A stretch of 64,000 nucleotides of DNA from SZUA-37 sp964472525 (GTDB lineage: Bacteria > Pseudomonadota > Gammaproteobacteria > UBA6429 > Thiohalophilaceae), in the NCBI GenBank assembly GCA_964472525.1, contig CAYYLL010000012.1:1-64000 (forward strand), in the 5' to 3' direction. A program made the position numbers and the translations under genes. The first letter of the stretch is position 1, and each line of letters starts with the position of its first letter. Shown here one piece after another: positions 36,517 through 45,023 of the stretch. The notes below the pieces were generated by a model, which was given only the letters and a program-made list of their open reading frames with translations, was not told the DNA's origin and searched no databases.

Positions 36517-37881
36517 TTATACATCAAGACCAAATCGCTGGATGCGACGCCATAGAGTCGAACGGTCAACACCAAGTAATTGAGCGGCTTGTGATTTATT
36601 CCCCTGTGTTTCTCGCAAGGCATTTTCTATTTGGTTACGTTGTATATATTCAGTTGCTAAATAAGAGCTTTGATGAGGGGAGTGGGGCCGACGACTCAGG
36701 GAAAAGTCCTGAATATGTTGGGGTAAACTTTCAGGGCCAACACTATTACCTTGAGCACAGATTATCCCATGTTCAACAGCATTTTCTAGCTCTCTAACAT
36801 TACCGGGCCAAGGATAATTAAGCATAAGCTTCATTGCATCGGGGTTACATTCTATTTGATTATTATCATAGCCACGTTTAGCCATTCGGTTACAAAAATG
36901 TTTGATAAGGACGGGCATATCGCCAGGGCGTTCTCGAAGGGCTGGGATGGTTAATGGGATAACGGCGAGCCGATAATAAAGATCAGCCCTAAAAATATTT
37001 TGGTCAACTTGTTCGCGGAGGTCTCGGTTTGAGGCTGAAATAATGCGTACATTCACATTAACCGATTCATCTGAACCGACCATTTCAAAACATTGATCTT
37101 GTACGGCCTTGAGTAATTTGGCTTGTAAATGAAAAGGAATTTCACTGACCTCATCGAGGAAAAGAGTACCGCCATCGGCTACCTGGAAACGTCCGGCTCT
37201 ATCTTGTGTCGCACCAGTAAACGAGCCTTTAATATGGCCGAATAATTCTGATTCTATCAGGCTCTCAGGGATCGCGGCACAATTCACTTCGATAAAGGGT
37301 TTATGTGCCCGGTCACTGAGTTGATGAATCATTCTAGCAATTTGTGTTTTACCCGATCCAGATTCACCTTGCAGCAATACTGCCGCTTGAGTCGGTGCGA
37401 CTTGTTGAATACGGCTTAGAATTTCCATCATGCGAGGATCATTAGTTGAAAAATCATCAACGCCGGGTTTAAACACGGCTTCGAGTCGTCGTTGTTCGGT
37501 TCTGTCGCGGACGAGGATAAGACGCAGGCGATCCTTCCAACCGGAATTAGAGACTAGCCCACTGTAAAATTCTAAATAACGGTAACCTGCTGTTGTTTTA
37601 ACCTTATGTTCAAATTTAACAAATTGACCGGTTGGTCGGCCTGTGGCATCAATTTCACCTGCATCAATAGCGGCTTTGATTAATGCGCGCTGTAAGTTGA
37701 AATCACCAATATCCCGTAGTTTTGTGATGGGTGCATCTGGGCTGCCCAATAATTGTCCTGCGGTTGGGTTTTGGTAAATGACATTGCCTTTGTGATCCGC
37801 AATAAAAACACCTTCTTCAATATAGGAAATGATGGCTTCCATCATAGGTGCAAAATTCAGTTCAGCCATAAAATCTCCCAT
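36517..37881 (-). CDS. Sigma54-dependent transcriptional activator with PAS sensor domain
   Basis: A 454-residue regulator. The N-terminal PAS domain (YIEEGVFIADHKGNVIYQNP near residue 17) replaces a receiver, so control is by ligand, redox state or a partner protein rather than phosphorylation. The AAA+ domain has Walker A GESGSGKT, the sigma54-contact loop as GSFTGA (a functional-looking variant of GAFTGA) and Walker B GGTLFLDEVSE. The Fis-type helix-turn-helix at the end reads KSQAAQLLGVDRSTLWRRIQ. The gene is divergent from the SCP2-like gene, and the gap between holds a sigma54 promoter match, so that operon is its likely target. Confidence 0.92.
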   Translation of the reverse strand: MGDFMAELNFAPMMEAIISYIEEGVFIADHKGNVIYQNPTAGQLLGSPDAPITKLRDIGDFNLQRALIKAAIDAGEIDATGRPTGQFVKFEHKVKTTAGYRYLEFYSGLVSNSGWKDRLRLILVRDRTEQRRLEAVFKPGVDDFSTNDPRMMEILSRIQQVAPTQAAVLLQGESGSGKTQIARMIHQLSDRAHKPFIEVNCAAIPESLIESELFGHIKGSFTGATQDRAGRFQVADGGTLFLDEVSEIPFHLQAKLLKAVQDQCFEMVGSDESVNVNVRIISASNRDLREQVDQNIFRADLYYRLAVIPLTIPALRERPGDMPVLIKHFCNRMAKRGYDNNQIECNPDAMKLMLNYPWPGNVRELENAVEHGIICAQGNSVGPESLPQHIQDFSLSRRPHSPHQSSYLATEYIQRNQIENALRETQGNKSQAAQLLGVDRSTLWRRIQRFGLDV

Positions 37882-37911
37882 TTAATCGTTTGTTGTACGA
37901 AATTGCTATTG

Positions 37912-37925
37912 TGCAACATGTTGCA
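37912..37925. promoter_or_regulatory. Perfect 14-bp palindrome, candidate activator binding site
   Basis: TGCAACATGTTGCA reads the same on both strands. A related imperfect copy, TGCAACGTGCA, lies at 38003-38013. Both are in the gap between the divergent sigma54 activator and the SCP2-like gene, roughly 125 and 35 bases upstream of the sigma54 promoter match. That is normal for enhancer sites of such activators. Assignment to this activator is inferred. Confidence 0.6.
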
Positions 37926-38046
37926 TCTATTAGTTTGCATAGTAATTGCTATTAATACAAGTACTTATATTTAATTTCAGAGTGTTTTAGGTGGTTATTA
38001 AATGCAACGTGCAATAAATAATCTTTTAAATTCAATGGTTTATGTA

Positions 38047-38066
38047 TTGGCATAGGTGTTGCACTT
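38047..38066 (+). promoter_or_regulatory. Sigma54 (-24/-12) promoter
   Basis: TTGGCATAGGTGTTGCACTT matches the -24/-12 consensus (TGGCAC-N5-TTGCA). The GG of TGGCA and the GC of TTGCA are at the required spacing. Transcription would start near 38074, about 28 bases before the SCP2-like start. The divergent gene encodes a sigma54 activator. Confidence 0.8.
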
Positions 38067-38101
38067 GTATATAGAAAATAAGAAGTTTTAGGGTGTGGGC
38101 A

Positions 38102-38512
38102 ATGATGGTCAATCTCTTTTCGAAAGAGTGGATGGTGTGTTTCCAGAATGAATGGAACGAAGAACCTGAACTTGTGAGGGATTTGGCACATATCAAATTT
38201 AACTCAAATATAGCGTATGGCTTTAAAGGTGAGCCGCAGCCCCGTGGCGTTATTCAAGTAATAAAAGGAAAAGTGACTTCGGCGACTGATTACGATGCGG
38301 ATCTGTGCGATTGGACACTGGACTGGGACTTAAGAGCCGAACCGGAAGACTGGCAATGTTGGTTTGAAACCCCGCCCGGCATGATTGCAGTGGGGATGGC
38401 ATATACCTCGCGAAAACTAATTTTTAAAAAAGGGGATTATGCCGCGATGATTAAAGATCCGCGCATGGCAGCTCCATTTGTTAAAAGTTTTTCGGTGATG
38501 GCCAAAGTTTAA
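38102..38512 (+). CDS. SCP2 sterol-binding-domain-like protein
   Basis: About 136 residues, cytoplasmic, with no signal peptide. The pattern suggests an SCP2-like lipid-binding fold: an N-terminal helix, beta strands around GVIQVIKGKVTSATDYDADL and WTLDWDLRAEPEDWQCWFE, then the element RKLIFKKGDYAAMIKDPRMA that parallels the SCP2 C-terminal KI.GD segment. It is rich in Trp. ATG 38102 (or 38105) is favoured; GTG at 38093 is also open. First gene after the sigma54 promoter and probably the head of the operon. The exact ligand is unknown. Confidence 0.65.
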   Translation: MMVNLFSKEWMVCFQNEWNEEPELVRDLAHIKFNSNIAYGFKGEPQPRGVIQVIKGKVTSATDYDADLCDWTLDWDLRAEPEDWQCWFETPPGMIAVGMAYTSRKLIFKKGDYAAMIKDPRMAAPFVKSFSVMAKV

Positions 38513-38571
38513 AAATAAATATTAGTTTTACATATTAAGAAATAACAAAAATTTTGAGGGTGGTCGGTTAT

Positions 38572-39771
38572 ATGAAAAAACAATTACTAAATCGAATAAT
38601 AATCATGTTGCTAAGTGCTAGCAGTTTTATGGTTGTGGCATCACCTTATTACAACAATGTTCAAGCTCCAATGCCAACAAGGATGCAGAATCAAAGATCA
38701 TATCCCATTCAACCTCAAATTATTTCAGTGGTAATCGCATCAACAGGTAGTAGTGTTGTTTTAGGTGGTACCGTTGTGCCGTTACGCGAAGTAACATTGT
38801 CAGCACAACTTTCGGGTAGGGTCGATTACCTCGCTGGTATTGAAGGTGATTCTTTTAAGGCCGGTGATGTTGTGGTTGCAATTGGTGATGATGATTTGTT
38901 AGCAAAACGTGCGCAAGCGTTAGCAAATATTACGGCTCAACAACAAGCACTACAAAATTCACGTGTGCAATATTCTAAAGAATTTTGGGATCCACGCTCA
39001 CGAGATGTTGGGCGTATGCCGGGTATGGGATTGCCTTCCATGTTTGATATGTTCTTCACTCGGCCAATGGCCAGTGGCATGGGTTATGGTAATCCTATGC
39101 TAGAAAGGCAGGCTGACTTATATGCACAAGGTACTCATGTGAGTCAGGCACGTAGTCAACAAATTGGTGCCTTATCACAATTAAGACAAGTCGATGCGCG
39201 ATTACGTGATACTCGTACCGTGGTGCCGTTTGATGCCATCATTGTTAAACGGTTAGTTGAGGTTGGACAAACCGTTCAACCAGGACAACCATTGTTAAAG
39301 TTAGCCGATAGTCATGCTTTACAATTAAAAGTAGAAGTTCCAGTACGACTTGTTTCCGGCATCCGTCAGGACATGATGGTACCCGCTATTCTTGATGTTG
39401 GTAATACACATATTCAGGTACGCGTAGCACAAATTTATCCCGTTGCTGATAATAATCGTCATACGGTCACCGTCAAGTTTGATTTACCTGATGGTGTCCC
39501 CGGTGGCCCGGGTATGTATGCCGAAGTGATGGTGCCCGATATTTCTATGCCTATTCAAAACCTTCCTGTTATTCCTGCTAGTGCAGTGATATGGCGCGGG
39601 AGTTTGCCTGCAGTCTTTATTATGAACTACAAGAATGAAAAAGAATTACGTTTAGTTCGTTTAGGTGAATCTATTGATAAATGGAATGTTGCTGTTTTAT
39701 CCGGTTTGCGTGCAGGCGAAAGAGTTTTTGCACAACCTTCACCAGGAATGGCAGCAGGATGGCAAAAGTAA
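38572..39771 (+). CDS. RND-type efflux periplasmic adaptor with Met-rich insertion
   Basis: A 399-residue secreted protein with an N-terminal signal peptide (cleavage near VVAS). It has a lipoyl-like half motif (SAQLSGRVDYLAGIEGDSFKAGD near residue 75), a coiled-coil hairpin, the second lipoyl half (TVVPFDAIIVKRLVEVGQTV near residue 220) and beta-barrel domains. The hairpin carries an insertion at about residues 147-177 with eight Met plus Gly and Phe, not normal for the family. ATG 38572 is chosen over TTG 38554. Partner of the pump encoded next; no outer-membrane channel gene is nearby. Confidence 0.88.
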   Translation: MKKQLLNRIIIMLLSASSFMVVASPYYNNVQAPMPTRMQNQRSYPIQPQIISVVIASTGSSVVLGGTVVPLREVTLSAQLSGRVDYLAGIEGDSFKAGDVVVAIGDDDLLAKRAQALANITAQQQALQNSRVQYSKEFWDPRSRDVGRMPGMGLPSMFDMFFTRPMASGMGYGNPMLERQADLYAQGTHVSQARSQQIGALSQLRQVDARLRDTRTVVPFDAIIVKRLVEVGQTVQPGQPLLKLADSHALQLKVEVPVRLVSGIRQDMMVPAILDVGNTHIQVRVAQIYPVADNNRHTVTVKFDLPDGVPGGPGMYAEVMVPDISMPIQNLPVIPASAVIWRGSLPAVFIMNYKNEKELRLVRLGESIDKWNVAVLSGLRAGERVFAQPSPGMAAGWQK

Positions 39772-39822
39772 CTACAAGTAAAATAAGTAATCAGTCTTTA
39801 TAAAATATCGTGAGTCGTTTTA

Positions 39823-42800
39823 ATGAATGATAATAATAAAAATATAAAAAAAGAACTTGATGAAAATATTCAACATGATCAAGAGTTGGGTATTGCGGGT
39901 CGTATTGCGCGTCAATTTATTAATTCGCCCGTAACACCATTATTAATGCTGGCATTTCTTGCTATTGGGGTTCTAGGTTTAATTTTTACACCACGTCAGG
40001 AAGATCCAAAAATATCAGTACCGATGGTGGATATCTATGTTCAATATCCGGGAGCATCAGCAGCACAAGTAACCAGTCTGGTTACGGATCCACTAGAACG
40101 TTTAATGAGTGAAATACCCGGTGTACGACATGTTTATTCCGCAACACAGCGTGGCAGCAGTGTTGTCACCGTGCAGTTTATCGTGGGAGAGGAACTGGAA
40201 AAATCTATTGTTAAAGTGCATGACAAAGTGCAATCAAATTTAGATAAAATCCCACCGGGTGTTGCAATGCCATTGGTTAAACCGATTGGTATCGATGATG
40301 TTCCTATTGTAACGGTCACCATGTGGTCGAAAGATATCAATGACGATATGTTAAGAACGTTATCATTTGATGTTCTACAAAAACTAGAAGAAGTACCAAA
40401 TACAGGTAATGGATTTATTGTCGGTGGTCGTGCAGACCAAATACGTGTTGAAGCATATCCTGAACGCTTAAGTGGTTACGGGATCAGTATTGCACAATTG
40501 GCCAAAACAATTCGAACCGCCAATGCAGAACGTGCAGCAGGCAATATTGAAAGTAACAATCTGGCTTTTAATGTTTACACGGGGGCATTTCTTAAGTCAG
40601 CAGCTGATATTTCTAGATTGGTTATAGGTATTCATGATGGTTCACCTATTTATGTACGTGATGTTGCCAAGGTTTCTCAATCGCCGGAAGAAACAAAACA
40701 ACTTGTTAATTATTATTCTGGTGTTGCTAGTGAACACGGTTTAAATAAAGCGCAAGGTGAACCTGCAGTTACTATTGCAATAGCAAAAAAAATTGGCAGT
40801 AATGGTGTATCGGTTGCAAATGCCATTATTAAAAAACTGGATTCATTAAAAGGAAAATTAATTCCCAGTAATGTGCATGTAGAAATAACTAGAGACTATG
40901 GCAAGAGCGCCAATGATAAAGTAAACGAATTATTAACGGCATTATTAGAAGCGGCCCTTGCCGTGAGCATTCTCTGCCTGATCGGTTTAGGCTTACGCGC
41001 GGCATCAGTTGTCGTTATTATTATCCCCATTGTTATTCTTGTTACAATCTGGTCTGCATGGGTTATTGATTACACCATTGACCGAGTAAGTTTATTTGCT
41101 CTGGTTTTTTCGATTGGTATTTTAGTTGATGATGCCACGGTTGTTGTTGAAAATATTTTCCGGCGTTGGTTAGAAGCCGGTAAAACAACGGCAAGTATCG
41201 CGATAGATGCGGTTCGTGAAGTGGGTAATCCAACTATTCTTGCAACATTAACCATTATTTCTGCACTATTACCCATGGGGGTGGTGAGCGGTTTAATGGG
41301 GCCGTATATGCGACCTATTCCTGTGTTGGGTGCATCGGCAATGTTTTTTTCTTTAATCGCCGCTTTTGTTTTTGCCCCTTGGCTTGCAATGCGATTTCGC
41401 CCTCAAGTTAAAGCCTTAAAAAAGGCAGAAATACGTGAAGAAAAATTCCGTGCTTTTATTGGACGCTATTACAAGCCTTGTATGTTGCCACTGTGTAACA
41501 ACAGAAAGTATGGGCTTATCTTTTTATTTGGATTGATATTTTCAACTTTATTGGCTTGTAGTTTGTTCTATACCAATACCGCCACCGTAAAAATGTTGCC
41601 ATTTGATAACAAGCCAGAATTTAATGTTGTTATTAATATGCCAGAAGGAACGGCCTTACCAGTCACGGCAAATGTTGCTCGACAACTTACCGAAAAATTA
41701 CGCACTATTCCAGAAGTGACAGCTGCGCAGTCTTATGTTGGCACTGCATCCCCGTTTAACTTTAATGGCATGGTACGACATTATTATCTTCGTCAACAGC
41801 CATGGGATGCTGATATTCAAGTCATGTTATTAGATAAAAATGACAGGAAGCGTGCGAGTCATGATATAGCCGTTGATGCCCGACATGTTATTAATAAAAT
41901 TATTGATCAAACACCTTCTTTAAAAATGACCGGAGTACGTACGCAGGTCGTTGAAATGCCCCCCGGCCCACCTGTTTTACAAACAGTGGTCGCTGAAATT
42001 TATGGCCCCGATGCAAATACTCGACGTCAGGTTGCCAGCGATATGACTGGACTGTTTAAAAAAGCAGAGGGCGTGGTCGATGTTGATAACTATATGGCAA
42101 ACCCATACAACTACTGGCATTTTGAAGTCGATACTGAAAAAGCAGTACGTTTTGGAATTTCTGTAGACACTATTAATCAACACCTTGCAATGGCTATGGG
42201 TGGTTATCGGTTAGGTGATATTAAGCGAAGGGTAGTGCGTGAACCTACTTATATTGTATTACAAATTCCTTTATCAATACGTTCACAAATTAAACGTTTA
42301 AAAGATTTACCGATTATGTCGAGTGATGGCAAGACGATTCCTTTAGGTGAGTTAGGGCGATTTATTTTAGTTAAAGAAGACCAAATTATTTTCCATAAAG
42401 ACTTACGCGGTGTCGAATATGTAACAGGAGAAATGGAAGGCCGATTAGGTGCGCCTATTTATGGCATGTTTAATGTGGAAGACTTGCTAGTTAATTACAA
42501 AACTCCCGATGGTGTCACGATGACCGGGATGCCAATGGGATTAATCGGTCCGCCGGACGAAGATATTAAGTCAGGCTTTGAGTGGGGCGGTGAATGGACT
42601 GTCACCTATGAAACTTTTCGTGACATGGGGCTTGCCTTTATGGCTGCACTGATTTTGATATATGGGTTAATTGTTTGGGAATTTAAAAATTTTACTTTAG
42701 CCGGCCTGATCATGGCACCTATTCCGTTAACGTTAATTGGCATTATTCCTGGGCATTGGTTAATGGGGGCTGAATTTACAGCAACGTCAATGATTGGCTT

Positions 42801-43575
42801 TATCGCCTTAGCCGGTATTGTTGTACGAAACTCTATTTTATTAGTTGAGTTTGTAAAAAATGAAGTTGCACAGGGTAAAGATATTACCGAAGCGGTTGTT
42901 GCTGCTGGCCAGATCCGAATGCGTCCTATATTAATCACTGCTTTAACCTTAATGGCAGGAGCATGGATGATTATTGACGATCCTATTTTTCAGGGTATGG
43001 CTGTTAGCCTTTTGTTTGGTGCTGCAGTAGCAACGGTTTTAACTTTGGTTGTTATTCCTTTGGGTTGTATCAGTACAGCTAAACAATTTTATTTATTAAC
43101 AGGTCAGCCTTTCCCAGAAGAAAAAGAAGTGCCTGCATCGGGTGTGGTCGTTGATAAAAAAGAATCAAATGAATCTTCTACTGCTAAAGAAAGCAAGATT
43201 AAGATGATTTTATTAGATTTCTTTAATAAGTATGTAGAAGAATTTATTTTAAAGATTAAAACACAGGTAAAAATAATATTTAAAATATTGAACAAAAAAA
43301 TATCAAATAAATTTTCTGATGTTAAAAATAAAATATATAAAAATAACGCAACTCAAAACAAAGAAAAAAAAGAAAGTGTAAAAAATAAATCAGAGGTAAG
43401 TAATAATTCTGTTAAAAGCTCGAGTACATCTAGAAAATCAGCAATAAAGAAGAAGTCAGTTAACAAAAAGAGTAAAGAAGTGAAAACTGGTGAAAACAGT
43501 ATAGAGAAAAAATCGGCTACCAAGAAAAAAGTTGTCAAGAAAAAACGTCGTGGTATTCAGTTAAAGAAAAAATAA
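39823..43575 (+). CDS. RND-superfamily transporter with long lysine-rich C-terminal tail
   Basis: A 1250-residue inner-membrane pump of the AcrB-like HAE1 group. It has twelve expected membrane helices in two halves, large periplasmic loops, and the TM4 pair of acidic residues in SIGILVDDATVVVENIFRR near residue 430. TM12 ends near residue 1090. The last 157 residues or so are a cytoplasmic tail with a short hydrophobic/amphipathic stretch and then blocks of Lys (KKKSVNKKSKE, ATKKKVVKKKRR), ending in KKK. Usual family length is 1020-1070. The stop overlaps the next ORF (TAATG). Substrate unknown. Confidence 0.9.
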   Translation: MNDNNKNIKKELDENIQHDQELGIAGRIARQFINSPVTPLLMLAFLAIGVLGLIFTPRQEDPKISVPMVDIYVQYPGASAAQVTSLVTDPLERLMSEIPGVRHVYSATQRGSSVVTVQFIVGEELEKSIVKVHDKVQSNLDKIPPGVAMPLVKPIGIDDVPIVTVTMWSKDINDDMLRTLSFDVLQKLEEVPNTGNGFIVGGRADQIRVEAYPERLSGYGISIAQLAKTIRTANAERAAGNIESNNLAFNVYTGAFLKSAADISRLVIGIHDGSPIYVRDVAKVSQSPEETKQLVNYYSGVASEHGLNKAQGEPAVTIAIAKKIGSNGVSVANAIIKKLDSLKGKLIPSNVHVEITRDYGKSANDKVNELLTALLEAALAVSILCLIGLGLRAASVVVIIIPIVILVTIWSAWVIDYTIDRVSLFALVFSIGILVDDATVVVENIFRRWLEAGKTTASIAIDAVREVGNPTILATLTIISALLPMGVVSGLMGPYMRPIPVLGASAMFFSLIAAFVFAPWLAMRFRPQVKALKKAEIREEKFRAFIGRYYKPCMLPLCNNRKYGLIFLFGLIFSTLLACSLFYTNTATVKMLPFDNKPEFNVVINMPEGTALPVTANVARQLTEKLRTIPEVTAAQSYVGTASPFNFNGMVRHYYLRQQPWDADIQVMLLDKNDRKRASHDIAVDARHVINKIIDQTPSLKMTGVRTQVVEMPPGPPVLQTVVAEIYGPDANTRRQVASDMTGLFKKAEGVVDVDNYMANPYNYWHFEVDTEKAVRFGISVDTINQHLAMAMGGYRLGDIKRRVVREPTYIVLQIPLSIRSQIKRLKDLPIMSSDGKTIPLGELGRFILVKEDQIIFHKDLRGVEYVTGEMEGRLGAPIYGMFNVEDLLVNYKTPDGVTMTGMPMGLIGPPDEDIKSGFEWGGEWTVTYETFRDMGLAFMAALILIYGLIVWEFKNFTLAGLIMAPIPLTLIGIIPGHWLMGAEFTATSMIGFIALAGIVVRNSILLVEFVKNEVAQGKDITEAVVAAGQIRMRPILITALTLMAGAWMIIDDPIFQGMAVSLLFGAAVATVLTLVVIPLGCISTAKQFYLLTGQPFPEEKEVPASGVVVDKKESNESSTAKESKIKMILLDFFNKYVEEFILKIKTQVKIIFKILNKKISNKFSDVKNKIYKNNATQNKEKKESVKNKSEVSNNSVKSSSTSRKSAIKKKSVNKKSKEVKTGENSIEKKSATKKKVVKKKRRGIQLKKK

Positions 43576-43598
43576 TGAGTAGTGAAGAGGTTAATGTA

Positions 43599-44273
43599 AT
43601 GAAAAAAGACAGTAATATTTTATTGAAATTGGTTTTTCCTGTTTTTATTCTGGGTTTTATAGCAGTGGCACAAACTCAAGCTGCTGATAACACAGGAAAA
43701 AATGTAAATAGAATAAATGATATGCCATCCGCACCCGTAGGGCCTTATCGTTCAACACATAATTTCAATAAGACCTCATCAGTAAAACAATTAGATAGCA
43801 GGCAGTGGACACCGCCTGCGCCATCGCATTGGGTGCAACAGCAAAAGCATTCTGCCGTGTCACAACACGATACCAAAATAAAAAATAAGAAACCGCCTTT
43901 ACAACAATCAATGCCAACTACACAAGCGGTAGTACGCCCCTTTAAGAATAAACAATGGAGTCCACCTATCCCACCTCAGTGGGTTCAGCAACGTAGACAA
44001 ATGCAACAACCTGTTCCACCTCAGTGGGTACAACAACGTAGACAAATGCGAGTTTATCCATCTGTTTCACCACAATGGACTCAACCACAACATAGACAAA
44101 TGCAATATTATCCACTTATTCCACCTCCATGGGTTCAGCAACAACGTCGACAAGTACCTGTTTATCCATCAAGTCCATTTCCGTGGAGACAACAACGTGC
44201 CGTTACTCCTAATTTTTATAATTATCCACCCGCTTGGGGGCGTGCACCTTATCCCCAATACCGACGTTATTGA
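43599..44273 (+). CDS. Secreted Pro/Gln/Trp-rich repeat protein
   Basis: A 224-residue protein with a signal peptide (MKKDSNILLKLVFPVFILGF, cleavage near TQA). The mature chain is low in acidic residues. It contains about five imperfect copies of a unit like PPQWVQQRRQM between residues 90 and 205, and a Tyr/Pro-rich end (YNYPPAWGRAPYPQYRRY). The repeats look like a structural or binding polymer, not an enzyme. ATG 43599 has GAAGAGG at suitable spacing; ATG 43575, overlapping the pump stop, is the alternative. Not a recognised family. Confidence 0.75.
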   Translation: MKKDSNILLKLVFPVFILGFIAVAQTQAADNTGKNVNRINDMPSAPVGPYRSTHNFNKTSSVKQLDSRQWTPPAPSHWVQQQKHSAVSQHDTKIKNKKPPLQQSMPTTQAVVRPFKNKQWSPPIPPQWVQQRRQMQQPVPPQWVQQRRQMRVYPSVSPQWTQPQHRQMQYYPLIPPPWVQQQRRQVPVYPSSPFPWRQQRAVTPNFYNYPPAWGRAPYPQYRRY

Positions 44274-44316
44274 ATTATTCATATTGAAAAATGCAGATAT
44301 TTGAGGGAGTGATGTA

Positions 44317-44832
44317 ATGATGAAAATATTTAAACATTTTAAGTTAAGGAGCTTAACTTTTATCCTGATATTTTTATTTTTAAACAATATTTTTGCTCAG
44401 CCCATTATTTTTTCTTCGGATCAGTGGCCAAAACGTTGGGAACGTGTCATGCACTATCGACCTATGAATGGCTATATTACCCCTGCAAAAATAAATAATT
44501 TTAAAAAGGTAAATCAGTCTAGAGATGATCGTTATCAGTGGTGGGGGCAACACCAAACTAAACAACGCTATCAACGTAGCCGTACACCTGAGTACAACTA
44601 TCGATTGTATAATCGATATGAAGCTATTCCGTTAAATCAACGTTACGCAATACCTGAGTCGTTTAATTATGGTGCATACCCCAATTACTATGGAAATGTG
44701 ATTCCAGCTTATCCGGTGATGTATCCAAATTTAGGTGCCTCTAGTATAGGTTTGCCGGGGATGGTTTCACCCTATGCTACACCATTTTATATGGCTCCAA
44801 GTTTATATCCTCGTATGGGTTATCCATGGTGA
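44317..44832 (+). CDS. Secreted Tyr/Pro/Asn-rich protein
   Basis: A 171-residue protein with a signal peptide (hydrophobic stretch LTFILIFLFLNNIFA, cleavage after FAQ). The mature part is rich in Tyr, Pro, Asn, Arg and Gln, with clusters such as YGAYPNYYGNVIPAYPVMYP, and ends in MGYPW. Composition resembles structural coat proteins, like the neighbouring repeat protein and the sulfur-globule-like protein. No known family recognised. Ribosome-binding site GAGGGAG precedes ATG 44317. Confidence 0.7.
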   Translation: MMKIFKHFKLRSLTFILIFLFLNNIFAQPIIFSSDQWPKRWERVMHYRPMNGYITPAKINNFKKVNQSRDDRYQWWGQHQTKQRYQRSRTPEYNYRLYNRYEAIPLNQRYAIPESFNYGAYPNYYGNVIPAYPVMYPNLGASSIGLPGMVSPYATPFYMAPSLYPRMGYPW

Positions 44833-45023
44833 ATAAAATTAATGATGGCATTGGACTAAACGAGGCTGGCTAAACCTTATTAAAAGTTTCCGGAATCTTG
44901 TCGAGTATGGGATCCCGAAAATATAGGATGATGACTACGCACTCTTGGTTATCATCTTGAAGACTTAACAGAGTGTAAAGATATGTTTGTTCATATCAAA
45001 CCAAAATAGTTAGGAGAACAGTA

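Noticed and set aside
37952..38191. Reverse open frame across the sigma54 promoter region
   Set aside because: No ribosome site and no recognisable protein; it overlaps the promoter and the SCP2-like gene.
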